A stretch of 64,000 nt of DNA from Linyphia triangularis (Eukaryota > Arthropoda > Arachnida > Araneae > Linyphiidae): assembly GCA_963978545.1 (NCBI GenBank), contig OZ021729.1, positions 92,906,466 to 92,970,465 on the forward strand, in the 5' to 3' direction. The notes beneath the pieces were generated by a model. That model had not been told where the DNA came from. It was given only the letters and a program-made list of their open reading frames with translations, and did no database searches. Shown here in pieces: positions 1 to 12,180 of this stretch; the stretch's first letter is position 1; every line of letters starts with the position of its first letter. A program made the translations under genes and the position numbers.

Positions 1-2097
1 TTATTGAATACATTTGTATCTTTGAGTTGGCAATATCACGAAATTCTATAACGGTTAAAAGATGTATAACTTTATATCCCTCCACTTAAATGTTAACTTA
101 CATATTCTGCTTTTTGTAATAAATTAAACTTCCATTCAAAGTCACTCGGCTAATCTTTTCTAATAGACTTTCTTATAAATTAAAAGCACAGGCATTGATG
201 AAAGCATAAAATAAAATTCGAGTTTTGTCATTTTACGATCATTTCAAATTGTTAAGAAAGATGTCTCGAAGACATGACTTACTCTTAAAAGGGATTGAAA
301 AGTTATTCTAATCTGTAATAATTTATATAAAGAAATGGCAGAAGTTGGGCGAGTTTTTGAATTTAGCTACTAAGAAGCGGTTGTCCGAGGCTAAAACTAC
401 AAATGCTAAAATCGAATGGTCTTGATGAGCTCCGAAATTCAGTAACGAACCAACTGAAAATCTTTTAAATACAGGACTCTGTCTTTATCGAAAAAAAAAC
501 TCTCAAAAATAATAAAAGATGTGAAAAATATTGAGATCTTAAGTAGAGTTAAATTATTCTCCTGCATACGCCTAAATATCTAGCAGTAAAATGTCCATTA
601 CGTATTCTGGTTCACTAACGCGCCAACAAGCTTTTTTGTAGTTAGATATTTAGGCAGTTGGAATTTCACTTATTTTTGTAAGGTACTAATTTTAAATTTA
701 AAGCTAAATAGTTTTTAATTTAAAGAAATTTACTTAGAACAAACTAGTTTAAAAATGTTTATTGCTCATAATTTTTAAACTTCCGAGAAAACTTCCTGCG
801 ATTGAAATGGTTAAGCATACATGGTTTTTTCGGATACTTATTTATTATACAGTCAATCGTTGACAAACTTTTTGTTGGCGGCCAATTACGAGTACTGTAT
901 AATTAACCGATTCCTTTATTCTTTGAATTATTATTTAGTTTTAAGGAAGTTTTAAAAAAACGTTCTCAAGAACGTCCAATTAACGGAGGAGAAAGTTAAA
1001 TTTACCGTACCACAGTTCATGACGTACTTATACATTCAATATGAATGGTGATGATGTAAAATTATTTTAAATAAATAGTTTATTCAGATTTGCAAAAAAT
1101 GTAGGGAAAAAATGTCAACAAATGGCGATCATTTCGTAGCCCATAAAAAGTCACCAATAGTCGATTGTATAATGAATGATTGTATAATGAATTTTATTAT
1201 TTCTTGATTTTAAGGACTTCTTTCTCTGCATAATGACTACTAGTATTCGAAGTTTTACAATTCTAGCCCCAAATCTATTAGAATTGATATTCAAATTTTT
1301 CGAATATTGCCACCCTTCAGGGATTTCGGAGGAGAAAATCTCGATTTTCATATTGTTTCCATGTTAAACCTTGCAAGCACACCAAATTTCATAGTTCTAC
1401 TAGAAATATCTTAGTAATTTGATGATCAGTGAGTGGGTCAAAATATGTCGTTTTCAGCCGTTTCCGAATTTGATTTTCTTGATATAATTGAAGTCTTGTA
1501 AAGTGGCTTACCCGAAAAAAATATTTCAGCTCTCAGGAATGCGCAGATATGAGAGGTCAAAATACTGTTGAATTGTAAAAGAATTTGGCGGGTGGATTCT
1601 CAGGATATCACAACATTTTAATCACCCACATTTACAGGAGCGTCAGAGGGGCCAGAAGTTATTTTTTTCAATGTATTCCTATCCTAATCACCCCCTATCA
1701 GAAGTTACTTTAGTTTGAAATAAAAAAAATTGTAAATTAAAAAAAAAAATGCTTAAAATTTCGAATTACTTTAATTTTATAAATGTTATGTATTTAGAAA
1801 ATAGATACACTAAGAATTATATACTATCGTATAAAAACTTTTTACTTATTTCATAATTTGTAAGGTCAAACATATATTATCATTTCGGATATCAGTTTAT
1901 ATTTAGCATACAAGTTTTATACCTGGACATTCTTTATTTTCTTCATTCGAAGGAAATGTAAATAGTAGAGACAGAGAAAAATTATTTAATTAAATTATTA
2001 AAACAATTCAATTATTAAAAATATTTAATTATTAAAATACTAAAATATAACAATTATTAAAATTAATTATTTAATTTGTTATTGGAATTACTTATTT
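1..2097. other. AT-rich stretch without a recognised gene
   Basis: I see no coding region, RNA gene or bounded mobile element here. Positions about 1981-2085 are low-complexity A/T sequence built on 'attatttaatta'-like runs. The only open frames are short and have no recognisable motif. Confidence 0.6.
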
Positions 2098-2229
2098 CTA
2101 ACAACGTGTAAAAAGTTACACTTTCTTTGAGTCAAAAATCGTATCGAAAGAAGCTCCTAGGAGTGCGGCAAAGTAACTTTTTCGCACTAGTGTGAAAAGG
2201 TACTCACGCCTCAAATGTTATATAGTATC

Positions 2230-3467
2230 TAGAATATGGCTGCCCTATCTACTGCTGTGCTTCTGATACGAACTTGAACAAATTGGAAAGGATTCACTTG
2301 AGTGCTGCCCGCATAATCACAGGACTGAAACGTAGCTGTCCTTCAGAAATTGTCCTTTACGAAGCGGATCTGCAACCACTCTCTCTCAGAAGGCAGGCAG
2401 GCTTGGTCAAATATTTCAATAAACTTTCCAGCTTAAACCAAGAAAATAAAACGGCCTATTACTTAAATAACTGGACAAGCAATCAAAGACTTAAGAAACA
2501 CAGTCCTTTCAGCCAAGTTAAATCACAGAAGTTAATGGCAAATAATGTAGAGCCCCACTGTCTTAATACTAATTTGAACACTTACGATGGACTCTCCAAT
2601 GTTGATTTTATTGATTGCCTTCCCACCACACTTAATAAGAATGAATGTTGTCTGGAATTTCTTAGGCAATTGGCATTGGAAATTATTAATCAAATTCCTT
2701 CAATTGACATCAAAATCTATACAGATGGCAGCAAAATAGATATACAGGCAGGCAGTGGAATTTATATAGAAACGCCCGTAGAGAAACATTCTATTAAACA
2801 ACGTATTCCAGATTTCTGCTCTGCCTTTCGAAGCGAATTAATAGCAATTGACCTGGGTTTAGAGGATATCTTTGGCGAGGTCAACTACGGAGACTTATGG
2901 ATTCTATCCGATAACCGAAGTTCCATTCAACACATCAAAAACTAGGCCCTCGTGGGAGACAAAACCAGTCAATCCATAATACGCAAAGTCAAGAGCATAT
3001 CCCAACTGCACAAAGTGCACTTTCAGTGGATCCCGTCACATGTAGACATCCACGGAAATGAATTGGCTGACACTCTTGCTAAGGAGGGACTAGAACACCC
3101 TGTCCTCTCTACTCAAGAACTCACATATCAAGAGTTATACTCAAAGAAAATAGCTCAAAATAAAGCGAAATGGCATATACCTCCGTCTCACGAATGATAT
3201 AAAGCCAAAAAGCCAGGACACTCCCTATCTCTTCCTTGTGATAGGCACACCAATACCCGTCTGTCCCGACTTGCTAGTGGTCACCTTAAAGGCCTCACAT
3301 ACTCTGGGAGAAGCAAAAATTTTCCTCTTTGCCCTAAATGCCAAAAAGAACAGGCATCACCTCAGCACATTTTGGACTGCCTTGGACTGGACTGGGAGGA
3401 CATTTATAACTGTCCACAACTAGTGTCAGACTTCATTAATGTCAATGGCTTCACTGATATTGTCTGA
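2230..3467 (+). pseudogene. LINE ORF2 C-terminus: RNase H and zinc knuckle, two stops
   Basis: One reading frame runs from the element's left edge to a TGA at 3465-3467. It is broken only by TAG at 2943-2945 and TGA at 3195-3197; the latter sits where a Trp codon is plausible. The N-terminal part (LEYGCPIYCCAS..., then LERIHLSAARIITGL) matches the region after the reverse transcriptase in LINE ORF2s. RNase H follows: 'YTDGSK' near 2719 carries the first catalytic Asp, and 'WIPSHVDIHGNELAD' near 3030-3070 carries the late His/Asn/Asp cluster. Near the end, 'CPKCQ...QHILDC' (about 3330-3380) is a Cys/His zinc-knuckle pattern. The reverse transcriptase and everything upstream are missing because of 5' truncation. 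Confidence 0.85.
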
Positions 3468-3508
3468 CTTCGTCAGACAAAAGGGAGATTAGAAACAACA
3501 ACAACAAC
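2230..3508 (+). mobile_element. 5'-truncated non-LTR retrotransposon (LINE) with (CAA)n tail
   Basis: The insertion is bounded by an imperfect target-site duplication: 'atgttatatagtatc' at 2215-2229 and 'atgttataatagtatc' at 3509-3524. It ends in a short (CAA)n tail just before the right duplication, and is open-reading from its very first base, so it is a 5'-truncated copy. Truncation, a simple-repeat tail and a variable-length target duplication are the hallmarks of target-primed reverse transcription. The encoded RNase H places it in a LINE clade that keeps this domain (I/R1/LOA-like); the exact clade is not settled. Confidence 0.85.
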
Positions 3509-4105
3509 ATGTTATAATAGTATCGGCATTGAAATGACATATTTTCAGAAGAAATTCATTGCCTCGAGCTGAAAACATTAATAAATATATGCATTAAAAA
3601 TATTTTTGGCACGAGATGATAAAAAATATTGATGCAACATGCGAGAAAATTCATTTTCAAATTTGGTAAATTATTTGACTCGTGCATTCATCAAATAAGC
3701 ATTTTACCTCGTTTGAAAAAGTATTACTTTCCCCACTAGTTGCATAAATAACTATTTCATAACAACGTGTAAGAAATGAAACTTTATTGGATCATTTTTA
3801 ATCAGAAATTGTGGTGAAAGTAGCACTTTACCGTGAGGAGTTTGAGAAAGTAATTTTCTATTGTGAAAAAGTCCGTTCACCTCGTGCTCAAATTTTGTAT
3901 AGTTTTGGTATAGAAATCGCATTTTTTAAGAGACGCATTGAGTGGAGTTGCCATCATTAGTTTATATCTGTATTAAAAATACTTTTTGCGTGTGATTATA
4001 AAAAATATTGTACGCAACACATGGGAAAATACTTTTTCAAACTCGTTAAATAAGTATTTTACCTCCTTTGAAAAAGTATTTCTTTCCCCGCTCGTTGCAT
4101 AAATC

Positions 4106-4739
4106 TCGGCACTGTTCTGCCGCCAAGTCCGATAACAAAGACATGCAAGTATGTTGACGGAGCTTAGGCCCGTTTTCGACCCCTCACAGCTCAGCTTCTA
4201 TCAGAGCTAGAACCCTTATTTTTTGCCGTCGTGTTGCCCCGGGTGAGTAGACGGAAAATAACAGCATAATTGTTAACAAGAGAACATAGGAAAAAAATCC
4301 TTTGAAAATCGCCGAAGTCACCGGAATTTTGTTCTTCTGATTCTGACCAAAACTTTAGCCAGGGCTACAGACAAACCTATTTGATCAATTTTGACCATTT
4401 TTTTTAATTATCATTATTATTCTCAGCTTGATTAGAGGAAGTGCCTTTTGTATGATTTGAGGGGTAGGAGGGTCTGTACCCGTCCGGAAATGATCCCGAT
4501 GCTTGGGAATTTTAGCCTGGCCTACAGCTTAGCTTTAATATATTCAAACCATTATTTTATTATTCCTCTCAGATTGATTAGAGGAAGTGCCATTTGTACG
4601 AATTAATGCATTATAGGGTTTGTACCCCACAGATAATGACTGATTAAAACAAGTCAATGGATTTCGGATATTAAACTCGTGCTCAATTTCAAAAAAAAAA
4701 AAAAAACTTTGATACTTTAATTTAAACTATTGAAATAGT
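4106..4739. other. No gene; short diverged tandem duplication
   Basis: A segment around 4420-4500 ('ttgattagaggaagtgcc...') recurs with changes at about 4565-4650, a period near 145 bp. Otherwise nothing recognisable. Confidence 0.4.
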
Positions 4740-4980
4740 GTAATTAGAAAAAAGTAAAAATTACTTATTGCTTATTACCAAAAAAAAAACATATTGCACA
4801 TTTCGCAATTTTGGCAGTTTTTTTTTTCTTTTACCAAAAATATCGCCAAACTGGCAATTTCTTTTAAAGTATTGAAAATAAGAAGAAAAAAATAGTAAAT
4901 TACACTGATCCATGTCAAATTTAAGTACTGTGTATTGAAGAGTAATTGAAAGTTGTGTGATGTTCCACACTCCTAGTCTT
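4740..4980 (+). repeat. Family B repeat, right-end fragment
   Basis: The end 'gtaattgaaagttgtgtgatg...cacactcctag' at about 4940-4976 is the right terminus seen in the family B copies at 7861-9445 and 12181-12795. The upstream part is diverged. Only this end is present. Confidence 0.6.
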
Positions 4981-6477
4981 TGAATTGTTATGGTCAAGTG
5001 TGACGTTATTGCTTATTCAATATGTTGTGTGGAGATTACTCAAAGAGACATCAGTCATGTGATGACAAAGTGGTAAGATATATTGTCGTTTTTGGCTGTA
5101 AACTGAATTTATGTGAATAACATGCAGTTTAGCATAATAATTATAGTTATAGTATTAATTTTAGTTATAATGTATTTTGACTAAATATGTGAGTAACTGA
5201 AAACCTTGGAACATTTTTAAGGTCATTTAATGAGAAAGATTAACGGAAAGCAGGGCTCGATTGCAGTTAAGTTAGCAAACTCTACAAAAAGAATTGATAT
5301 CTTCCCAAAATGATAACTATATTATTAGCAATTTTCATTACAATTTGTTTAATGATTATATTGAAAATGTGGACCTGCAGACAGACAAGTAGCCATATGG
5401 GTATATATTCTTTCCCGAAATTTTTCTTTTTGCTATTAGAGTGCCAAAATCAAAGGATTTTATTGTTTAAAATGATACATTTATTTAAAATGCTTCTAAT
5501 TTCTAAAACTGCGTAGACAAAATATCCATTATCCTGATTGCTAAATACATGTGGCATTAATAACAAAAATGATTGCCTAGATTTGCTAACTTTAACTTCA
5601 GATTCCCCCCCCCCCCCCCCCCCCCGGAAAAAAAAATTCTGGCTAAGCCTCTGCCTGCAGAAATCTAGAAACAGCGCAGCCCCTGAACGTTTGCAAAATT
5701 ATTTTCTCGAGTTTAGTTGTTGGCCGCTGAGTCCCAAAGTCAAATGATCGATTATGTTCGAAGGAACATTCCCCCTTCGTGTTATCTTCCGCCCCAAACG
5801 AAAGGAGGTTTATTTATTCTGCGCCTCGAAAGCAGGATGTTTGCAACTCATCTCCAGATGAGCGACAAGCCAGAGGGTAATCAACCGGAGATCGCTATCC
5901 GACCAACAAGGTATTAAAGACTTGTTATCACTCCAGCCCCCGTCACACCATGAAAAAAAAAAGCTCTTAATCATTATGTGCTCAACAATGACTTACTTTC
6001 TGACCTGTTTATGACTTTTCACTTTTATCCAGGGACTGATTACTGAATAGAACCCTTAACATGACACACACAAAAAAAAAAAAAACATTTTTACAGAAAC
6101 CCTCGCTGTTGTTGATGAAGCAACTGCCCCCACCTTGTAGTTGGCGCCTATGTCAATGACTCTATTTAGATCTTCATTTTCATACTAATCGATTGATATT
6201 TGAATTAAAAAAATATATACTTTCTGATTCATTTACAGAAACATTTTCAATGAGTACTTATATTTTTTACCTTAAACTGGGATTCGTTTTCCATTCTTCT
6301 GGTAAAAGAAATACATGTCGTAAAAATGAAAAAGATTTGGTGCAACTAAACAATTATTACTAACAATATTTTTCTTTTATGTAAAGGAGTAAAGTAGAAG
6401 TTGATCCACATCTAGGTTAAAAAACGTGAAAAGAAATCCTAATGAGATGTGCTAAAAGAACATTTTTAGAATATAGT
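4981..6477. other. No recognised gene; contains a 21-nt poly(C) tract
   Basis: No coding potential is convincing. Position 5605-5625 is an uninterrupted run of 21 C on the + strand, the longest of six such tracts in the window. Confidence 0.5.
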
Positions 6478-6690
6478 TATTTATGCTACTAATGGGGAAA
6501 GAAATACTTTTTCAAACGAGGAAAAATGCTTATTTATCGAGTTTGAAAAAGTATTTTCCCCCGTGTTGCAAATTTTTTCCTTAATACATATTTGTTGGCA
6601 ACTCCAGTCAATGATTTTCAATGGCAAGACAGTACAAAATTTGAGCACGGGAAAGTATTTTTTCACACTAGTGCGAGAAACGGTTAAAAA
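6478..6690 (-). repeat. Family C repeat, inverted copy
   Basis: Read on the minus strand this follows the second half of the 3762-4105 unit: 'cgtgctcaaattttgta', a 'gagttgcca' segment, then the self-complementary 'tactttttcaaac...gtttgaaaaagta' region ending at a 'ctttccccat' motif. A solitary fragment. Confidence 0.65.
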
Positions 6691-7860
6691 TGAATAAATA
6701 AATCCACAACAAGTATTTTAGTTTCGCTCCTGAAGTCAAATTTAAAGCTTTTGTTCTATTTACACAAAGCATTTTTAAGCAAGGTCAACAATTTTCGAAT
6801 TCATTTTATCAGGTAAAGAATTCAACAACATGGAACCTAACTTATATTTGTGCAAATTTTCAATAAGCATTTCACATAATTAGTTTAACTGCATGCCAAA
6901 GTTCCTCCTTTTAATTGAATAATGTTTTTTCGCTCGTTCATATAATTATACATTCATTCCTTCATAAATGCGCTTTTAAAAATGAAATATTTTCACTTCG
7001 AAGTGTAATGAGCGAGTTTCAATTACGTGTTGGAACATTTAACCTACAGTAATCAATAATATTAATATTAGAGCTTTTTCTATTCTTTTGGTTTTCGCAA
7101 AACACATAATTTTTACATGTTATCTTTTTAATAACTTAAAGGATTTTATTTGGATAGCAGAACTATTTGTCGTAAAATTGAAATTGTAATAAAAAATTAC
7201 CTTTACAAATATTAGTTGAGCGTATATTTTGGGCGTCAACATTTAATTCCTCAATAGTCGAACGAATTTAAAATGTACGCTTTTAATAATTAACTGTTCC
7301 AATTTCATTTCAATAAGTGAATTTTATATCCCAAGAAACTGTTCCTTTTTTTACCCATAATGCTAAAAATGTTATGATATTAAATTATCCTGATATACTT
7401 GTTTTATGTTCTATATAATACATTTTCTACTCTTGTTGAGTTGTACAATTTGTTAAAAAAAAAGAGTGTTGTATTTTTCTTAGTCAACTTCTTTTTCAGT
7501 ATTGTAATTTTACTTGATTTTAAAAGATTGCATTTTTATCTTTAGTGTATTCATTTCTTTTTCTTGTATGTATTTTCGACGTGAGTCTTTTCTGTTGCGA
7601 AAAATAAATAGGCATGTTAGTGAAAAATGAGTAAAAAAGTTAGTAGGTTAAATAAAATAAATAAATAATAATATAGTGGAAGGATAGATGGGAATGAAAA
7701 ACTGAATTAGAACAATGTAGAATTATTTACCTAAACATTTGCTTGCTGACCACATTACGCAGACTAGATTAATTTGTCAGAAAACAAAACAAGGTATCTG
7801 GTATTTCGATTACTGGTTTTACTCAAAATTAGACACTACAACTTTTTCAATAAGTTTTCT
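6691..7860. other. No recognised feature
   Basis: AT-rich sequence with many short A/T runs. I see no ORF, repeat boundary or RNA gene that can be supported. Confidence 0.5.
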
Positions 7861-9445
7861 GTTTCAATTACCCACTTGTTAACATAGGGTAATGAAGGTG
7901 CAGCATTCGATCCAAAAAAAAAATCCTTTTTTTCTTTTTTTGCATTTTTCCACGTATAGGAAATTCCAACTTCAAAAAATTGGTCGATAAAAATATCGAT
8001 GTGTACGTGGTCAACATAACTCCCGAGAAAATTGACCTACGATGTTCAAATTTGGTGGCACAGGTTTGTGATTGCCATGGGACCTACCATTATGGTTTTC
8101 GTCAAAATCGCGCTTACGCAAAAAGTTCATATCACGAAAAAAAGCATGTTTTTCAGAAGTTGCTAAAAAAAAAGGCGCTTTTGATTAAAATCTCTCTGCT
8201 AATGCCTCTTAAGGTGTTCAAACATTCCTCTTCGAAAATTCCCGTAGAAATATGATAAAAGGGTAAAAGGCTATTTCACTCACAAGAAAGGTCTACCGAA
8301 TAACATCGCCAATTTCGCCATGTATTATTTTACTAGCTGAATACCCGTGCTGCGCTACGAAATTTTACCATTAGCATTTTAGCAATCAAAAGGCATTCAT
8401 GTATTCTACACTTCAGAGGTTTGCTCCCATTTTGATCCTGACAAATTGATTTATCAAAATAAGAACTTTCCTTTTTTGACATTTTTTCCGAGATTTATTA
8501 TTGAGAATATATTGGAAATGACAAATTTGAATATCCCTCGTTTAGAACGTTTAACTCCCTTTGGATCCTTTTTAATTAGTTAATAGAGATTGCAAAAGTT
8601 TATTGTGTTTATGTTTACTCTTAGTTTTGAATTTCGAAGTTGTAACTGATATTGGAAGTAAGATATTCCTCGTTAGTTGCGTCGACTTTTTCTCCCTTAA
8701 AAATTATTAATCGATATTGGAATAACTATTTTTTTTCCTATGTTTGCCCTTCTTAACATTTGCACCAAATATCAGACTTGTGACAACTTTGGAAGTGGGT
8801 CATTCGGATATCCGTCGTTTGGAACGTTTAACCCGTTTTCGACCCTTTAAAGTTAGTTAATCGAGATCGGAATAGCTTACTACTTTTATGTTTCTCTTTG
8901 CTGACATTTGTACCAATTTTCAGAGATGTGAATATGTAGGAAGTGGGACATTCGAATATCCCTTGTTTGAAATGTTTAACCCCCTCCCTTAAAGTGGGTT
9001 AAATGAGATCGGAATAGCTTAATTTTTTTGTTTGTTGACATTTATACCAATTTTCAGAATTGTGAACGAATGGGAAGTGGGACATTCGAATATCCCACAT
9101 TTGAACATTTAACCCCTTTTCCACCCCTTAAAGTGAGTTAATCTAGATCGGAATAGCTTACTTTTTCTATGTTTACCATTGTTAATATTTGTACCAATTT
9201 TTCAGAGTTGCGACCATGTGGGATGTGGGAGAATTAGTAGTGAGTGAGTCACTGAATGAGTGCTTTGACTTATATATAGAGAGATTTTGGCGCATGTAAA
9301 AATTATTGTCAAAAATATTACTAATCTGGTCATTTTTATTTGAATAAGGGAAAATATGAAAACAGTAAATAACACCACATCAAATTTGAATGCAGTAACC
9401 AGTACCATAGTGTAATTGAAAGTTGTGTGATGTTTCACACTCGTA
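7861..9445 (+). repeat. Family B repeat split by a Helitron-like element
   Basis: Family B is about 615 bp when uninterrupted (see 12181-12795). Its left end is a roughly 40-nt imperfect hairpin ('caattaccc...gggtaatga') and its right end is 'gtgtaattgaaagttgtg...cacactcgtag'. The left-end 'ctttcaattac' and right-end 'gtaattgaaag' form a short terminal inverted repeat, suggesting a DNA element. In this copy the two halves, 7861-8332 and 9285-9445, are separated by the Helitron-like insertion. No intact protein is encoded. Confidence 0.75.
8333..9284 (-). mobile_element. Non-autonomous Helitron-like element
   Basis: On the minus strand it starts 5'-TCTCTCTATATATAAG and ends GGGTATTCAGCTAG-3', between A and T flanks (minus-strand reading), with no target duplication. 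A small stem-loop (8346-8359: CGT/ACG and GC/GC pairs around a 3-nt loop, one bulged A) sits about ten bases before the CTAG end. TC start, hairpin, CTRR end and A/T target are the Helitron signature. The body is made of about five diverged units of 135-147 bp, visible at 8791, 8938 and 9072. There is no Rep/helicase ORF, so it would need an autonomous partner. Confidence 0.75.
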
Positions 9446-9813
9446 GTTCATTTTGGATAATATGAACTTTCATTGCATATATTTTTACCCCGAATAAATA
9501 TACTATCATTTCTTTGAGTAAACATCATCACAGTAAAGATTTTACTTCAATTGATTGAATTCTATATAAACATTTGATTAGATGCTGGATTATTAAAATA
9601 TATGGTAAATTGTTAAAATATCTATTCGTTCTGAAGTAGTATTTTACTTGACTGGGCGCCGAGCTTAATACTACTGAAAATACATAAGAACTTTAAAACA
9701 CTTGTCAAATTCCAAACAATAAATTCTGAATCCTTAAAATATCAAGCACATGATCTTTGACAACGAATCTACTAAACAAAAGTGCCATTATCCAACAAAA
9801 ATACTATTTCGTA
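9446..9813. other. No recognised feature
   Basis: Spacer between the family B copy and the next Helitron-like element. Nothing supported. Confidence 0.5.
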
Positions 9814-11190
9814 TCTATAATAATAAAACAAGCTGTGTGTCTGTCTGTCTGTAGCTCTGTGGATCTGTAGAAACCTACTTAAAATTGGAATAGAGCTCTG
9901 AAATTTTCAACATAGGAGGTTTTGGCTTTCTAATTGTATTTATGTCAAACAGAAAGTCAAAATTTTAATTAGTTCTTTTTTAATTAATTTTTTTAATTAA
10001 TTTATTTTTTACAAAGTGACTTCAAATAGCTATACAGTTCTGAAATTTTCAACATAAGTAGTTTTAGCCTTCTAATTGAACTTTTGAAAAACAGAATGTT
10101 AAAATTTTAATTAGTTATTTTTAATTAATTTTCTTAATTAATTAAAAAAAAAATTACAAAATGACTTTTAATAGGGCTACAGTTCTGAAATTTTCAACAT
10201 AAGTAGTTTTGGCCTTCTAATTGATCTTTTGAAAAACAGAATTTTACATTTTTATTTAGTTCTTTTTTAATTAATTTTTTTTTTAAATTTATTAATAAAT
10301 ATTTTACAAAATGATTTCTAATAGAGCTACAGCTCTGAAATTTTCACCATAAGTAGTTTTAGCCTTCAAATTGGACTTTTGAAAAACAGAATTTTAAATT
10401 TTTATTTAGTTCTTTTTTAATTAATTAATATATATTTTACAAAACGAATAGGGCTACAGCTCTGAAATTTTCAACATAAGAAGTTTTGGCCTTCTAATAG
10501 GATTTTTAAAAACAGAATTTTGAAATTTTATTGTTTTTTTAATTAACACATATTTTACAAAATGATTTCTAATTGGGCTACATTTCTGAAATTTTCAACA
10601 TAAATAGTTTTGGCCTTCTAATTGGACTTTTGACAAAAAGAACGTTAAAATTTTAATTTGTTTTTTAATGAATTTTTAATTACTATTTCCACAAAAAGTG
10701 ACTTCTAATAGGACTAGAGCTTTGAAAATTTCAACATAAGTAGTTTTGACCTTCTAATTTTGCTTTTTACAAACATCACGTGTTAAAATATTCTTAAAGG
10801 GGTGTTCTATTATAGTTATTAACAGGGAATTTTTTTATTATTTCTTGACAAGGTAGGGGCTTCTAATATTAAGGCTTTACGTAGCAATTAGTTTTTAGTT
10901 TTTGAGGCGATCTTACGTTTACGCAGCAATGAACCTTTCATCGAGCAAAGCGATCTCATGTTTGCATAGAAATGAACCTTTCAATGAGTTAAGTAAGCCT
11001 GTGCTTATGTGTCAATGACTTTTTAAGCGAGCGAAGCGAGCTCGATTATGTGTTGCGATGAACCTTCCTGTAAGTGAAGCGCCAAAAATTAGCGTCTACC
11101 AATGACGGATTTCCGCAAAGCGGGGCCTCACAACTTTCTAAAATAATGCACATGGTAAAATTTCATATCGAAGCATGGGTATTTAGCTAG
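9814..11190 (+). mobile_element. Non-autonomous Helitron-like element with minisatellite body
   Basis: It begins TCTATAATAATAAAAC after an A and ends TATTTAGCTAG before a T. The subterminal hairpin at 11164-11177 has outer pairs CAT/ATG where sister copies have CGT/ACG, so both strands changed together. After a (CTGT)n segment, the left two thirds (about 9880-10790) is an array of about seven diverged units of roughly 110-150 bp around 'ctgaaattttcaacataagtagtttt', each followed by a T/A-rich run. The right third has shorter GC-richer subrepeats of type 'gcgagcgaagcgagct...caatgaacctt'. No transposase is encoded. The same family occurs at 60753-61953 and 61954-62954. Confidence 0.8.
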
Positions 11191-11345
11191 TATTAAATAA
11201 AATATCTTGCGAAATTTTTAAATAATAAAAAAAAAAAAAAAAAAAAATCCAAAATCCAAAAAAAAGCCAAAATTCTCAACTAACCAACCATAAATATATT
11301 ACATTAACTACTTCTACTTTTAAATTACTGCGCCCGAAAATATAT

Positions 11346-11789
11346 TGTTATGAATTTTTTCACTGAGGCACAGTTTTTAAGATAAAAACTACTATTTATT
11401 CACTTCAGAAAACTCACAAAAGTTATTCGAAGAACAGCGCAATGACTATCAACTTCAACACAAGCTTTAATAAAAACAACTTCGAATACAGTGATTATAC
11501 AAGCTCACTCCAATAGGTAAACAAAGCGATCCGCTTTCATCGAGTTCCGAAGTCAAACTGAAAACTTTCCCGATCTCCGGTCTTTATTTATAGGCGCGTG
11601 AGAACATTCCCGAAATATCCAACCAATTCGTCGAAAAAGAAACATCTCGAAATTTCTCAATTGCTTTAGGTGTTGCCACCTTTTTCTAACCTGTATTATC
11701 GCTGTTAATAAATGAAATAAAATAAATTAGAATAGAATTTTAAAATAATACGTCACGATTTATACTATGTACAGAAAATTTGTGTAACA
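11346..11789 (-). mobile_element. Solo LTR of a retrotransposon
   Basis: The 444-bp segment begins TGTTATG and ends TGTGTAACA, giving a TGTTA/TAACA terminal inverted repeat, with 'atat' on both sides as a possible 4-bp target duplication. On the minus strand a TATAAATA box lies at 11585-11592, with GC-richer sequence downstream, so the LTR promoter points left. No internal retrotransposon sequence adjoins either side, consistent with LTR-LTR recombination. Organisation resembles the Ty3/gypsy LTR at 62955-63570. Confidence 0.7.
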
Positions 11790-12180
11790 ATATGTACATG
11801 GTACGTCATCAAATCACATCACATCTTTAAAAACACCCTCATGAGTTTCCTGTCACGTAACCCTCATACTACTAAAATAATTTAAAATACTACATCAGAC
11901 AACACTTTTATTTTCTTTTAACCTTTAACTGCTGTAAGCGGTCATTTTTTGTGAAACGCTTATATTAATTTTTCTGATACTATGTTTCTTAAGCTTTAAA
12001 CTGATGTTCACAAATTTGTTTGACGCAGTATGGACCAAGTGTTGCTCTTGCGCAAAAAACTCAAACAACCCAACCACAGCAGTTAAAGGTTAAACATGTG
12101 AAAAACCGATTTATAAAACGCCGTTTTATCTCAATGAATTTATTCAGAATGTATTTTAACAATCTGAGTTAAGATTTTTT
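11790..12180. other. No recognised feature
   Basis: AT-rich spacer. Two short stretches around 11925 and 12080 mention the same 'aacc(c)tttaactgctgt' words in opposite orientation, suggesting a small inverted-repeat element that I cannot bound well. Confidence 0.35.

Larger units (their letters stand above)
2098..4105 (+). repeat. Family C repeat, tandem dimer split by a LINE
   Basis: Two related units of about 340 bp lie head to tail. Unit 1 is 2098-2229 plus 3525-3757 and unit 2 is 3762-4105. Both begin 'aacaacgtgta', pass through a region of type 'cacctcgtgctcaaa', and end with 'gtttgaaaaagtatt...ctttcccc'. The inner part of each unit is locally self-complementary ('ctttttcaaac' facing 'gtttgaaaaag'). 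Unit 1 is interrupted by the LINE at 2230-3508. An inverted copy occurs at 6478-6690. No protein is encoded; I do not know the family name. Confidence 0.7.

Noticed and set aside
9814..11190. CRISPR-like or satellite array
   Set aside because: Units are diverged, lack unique spacers of constant size, and are bounded by Helitron-type ends in a eukaryotic context.
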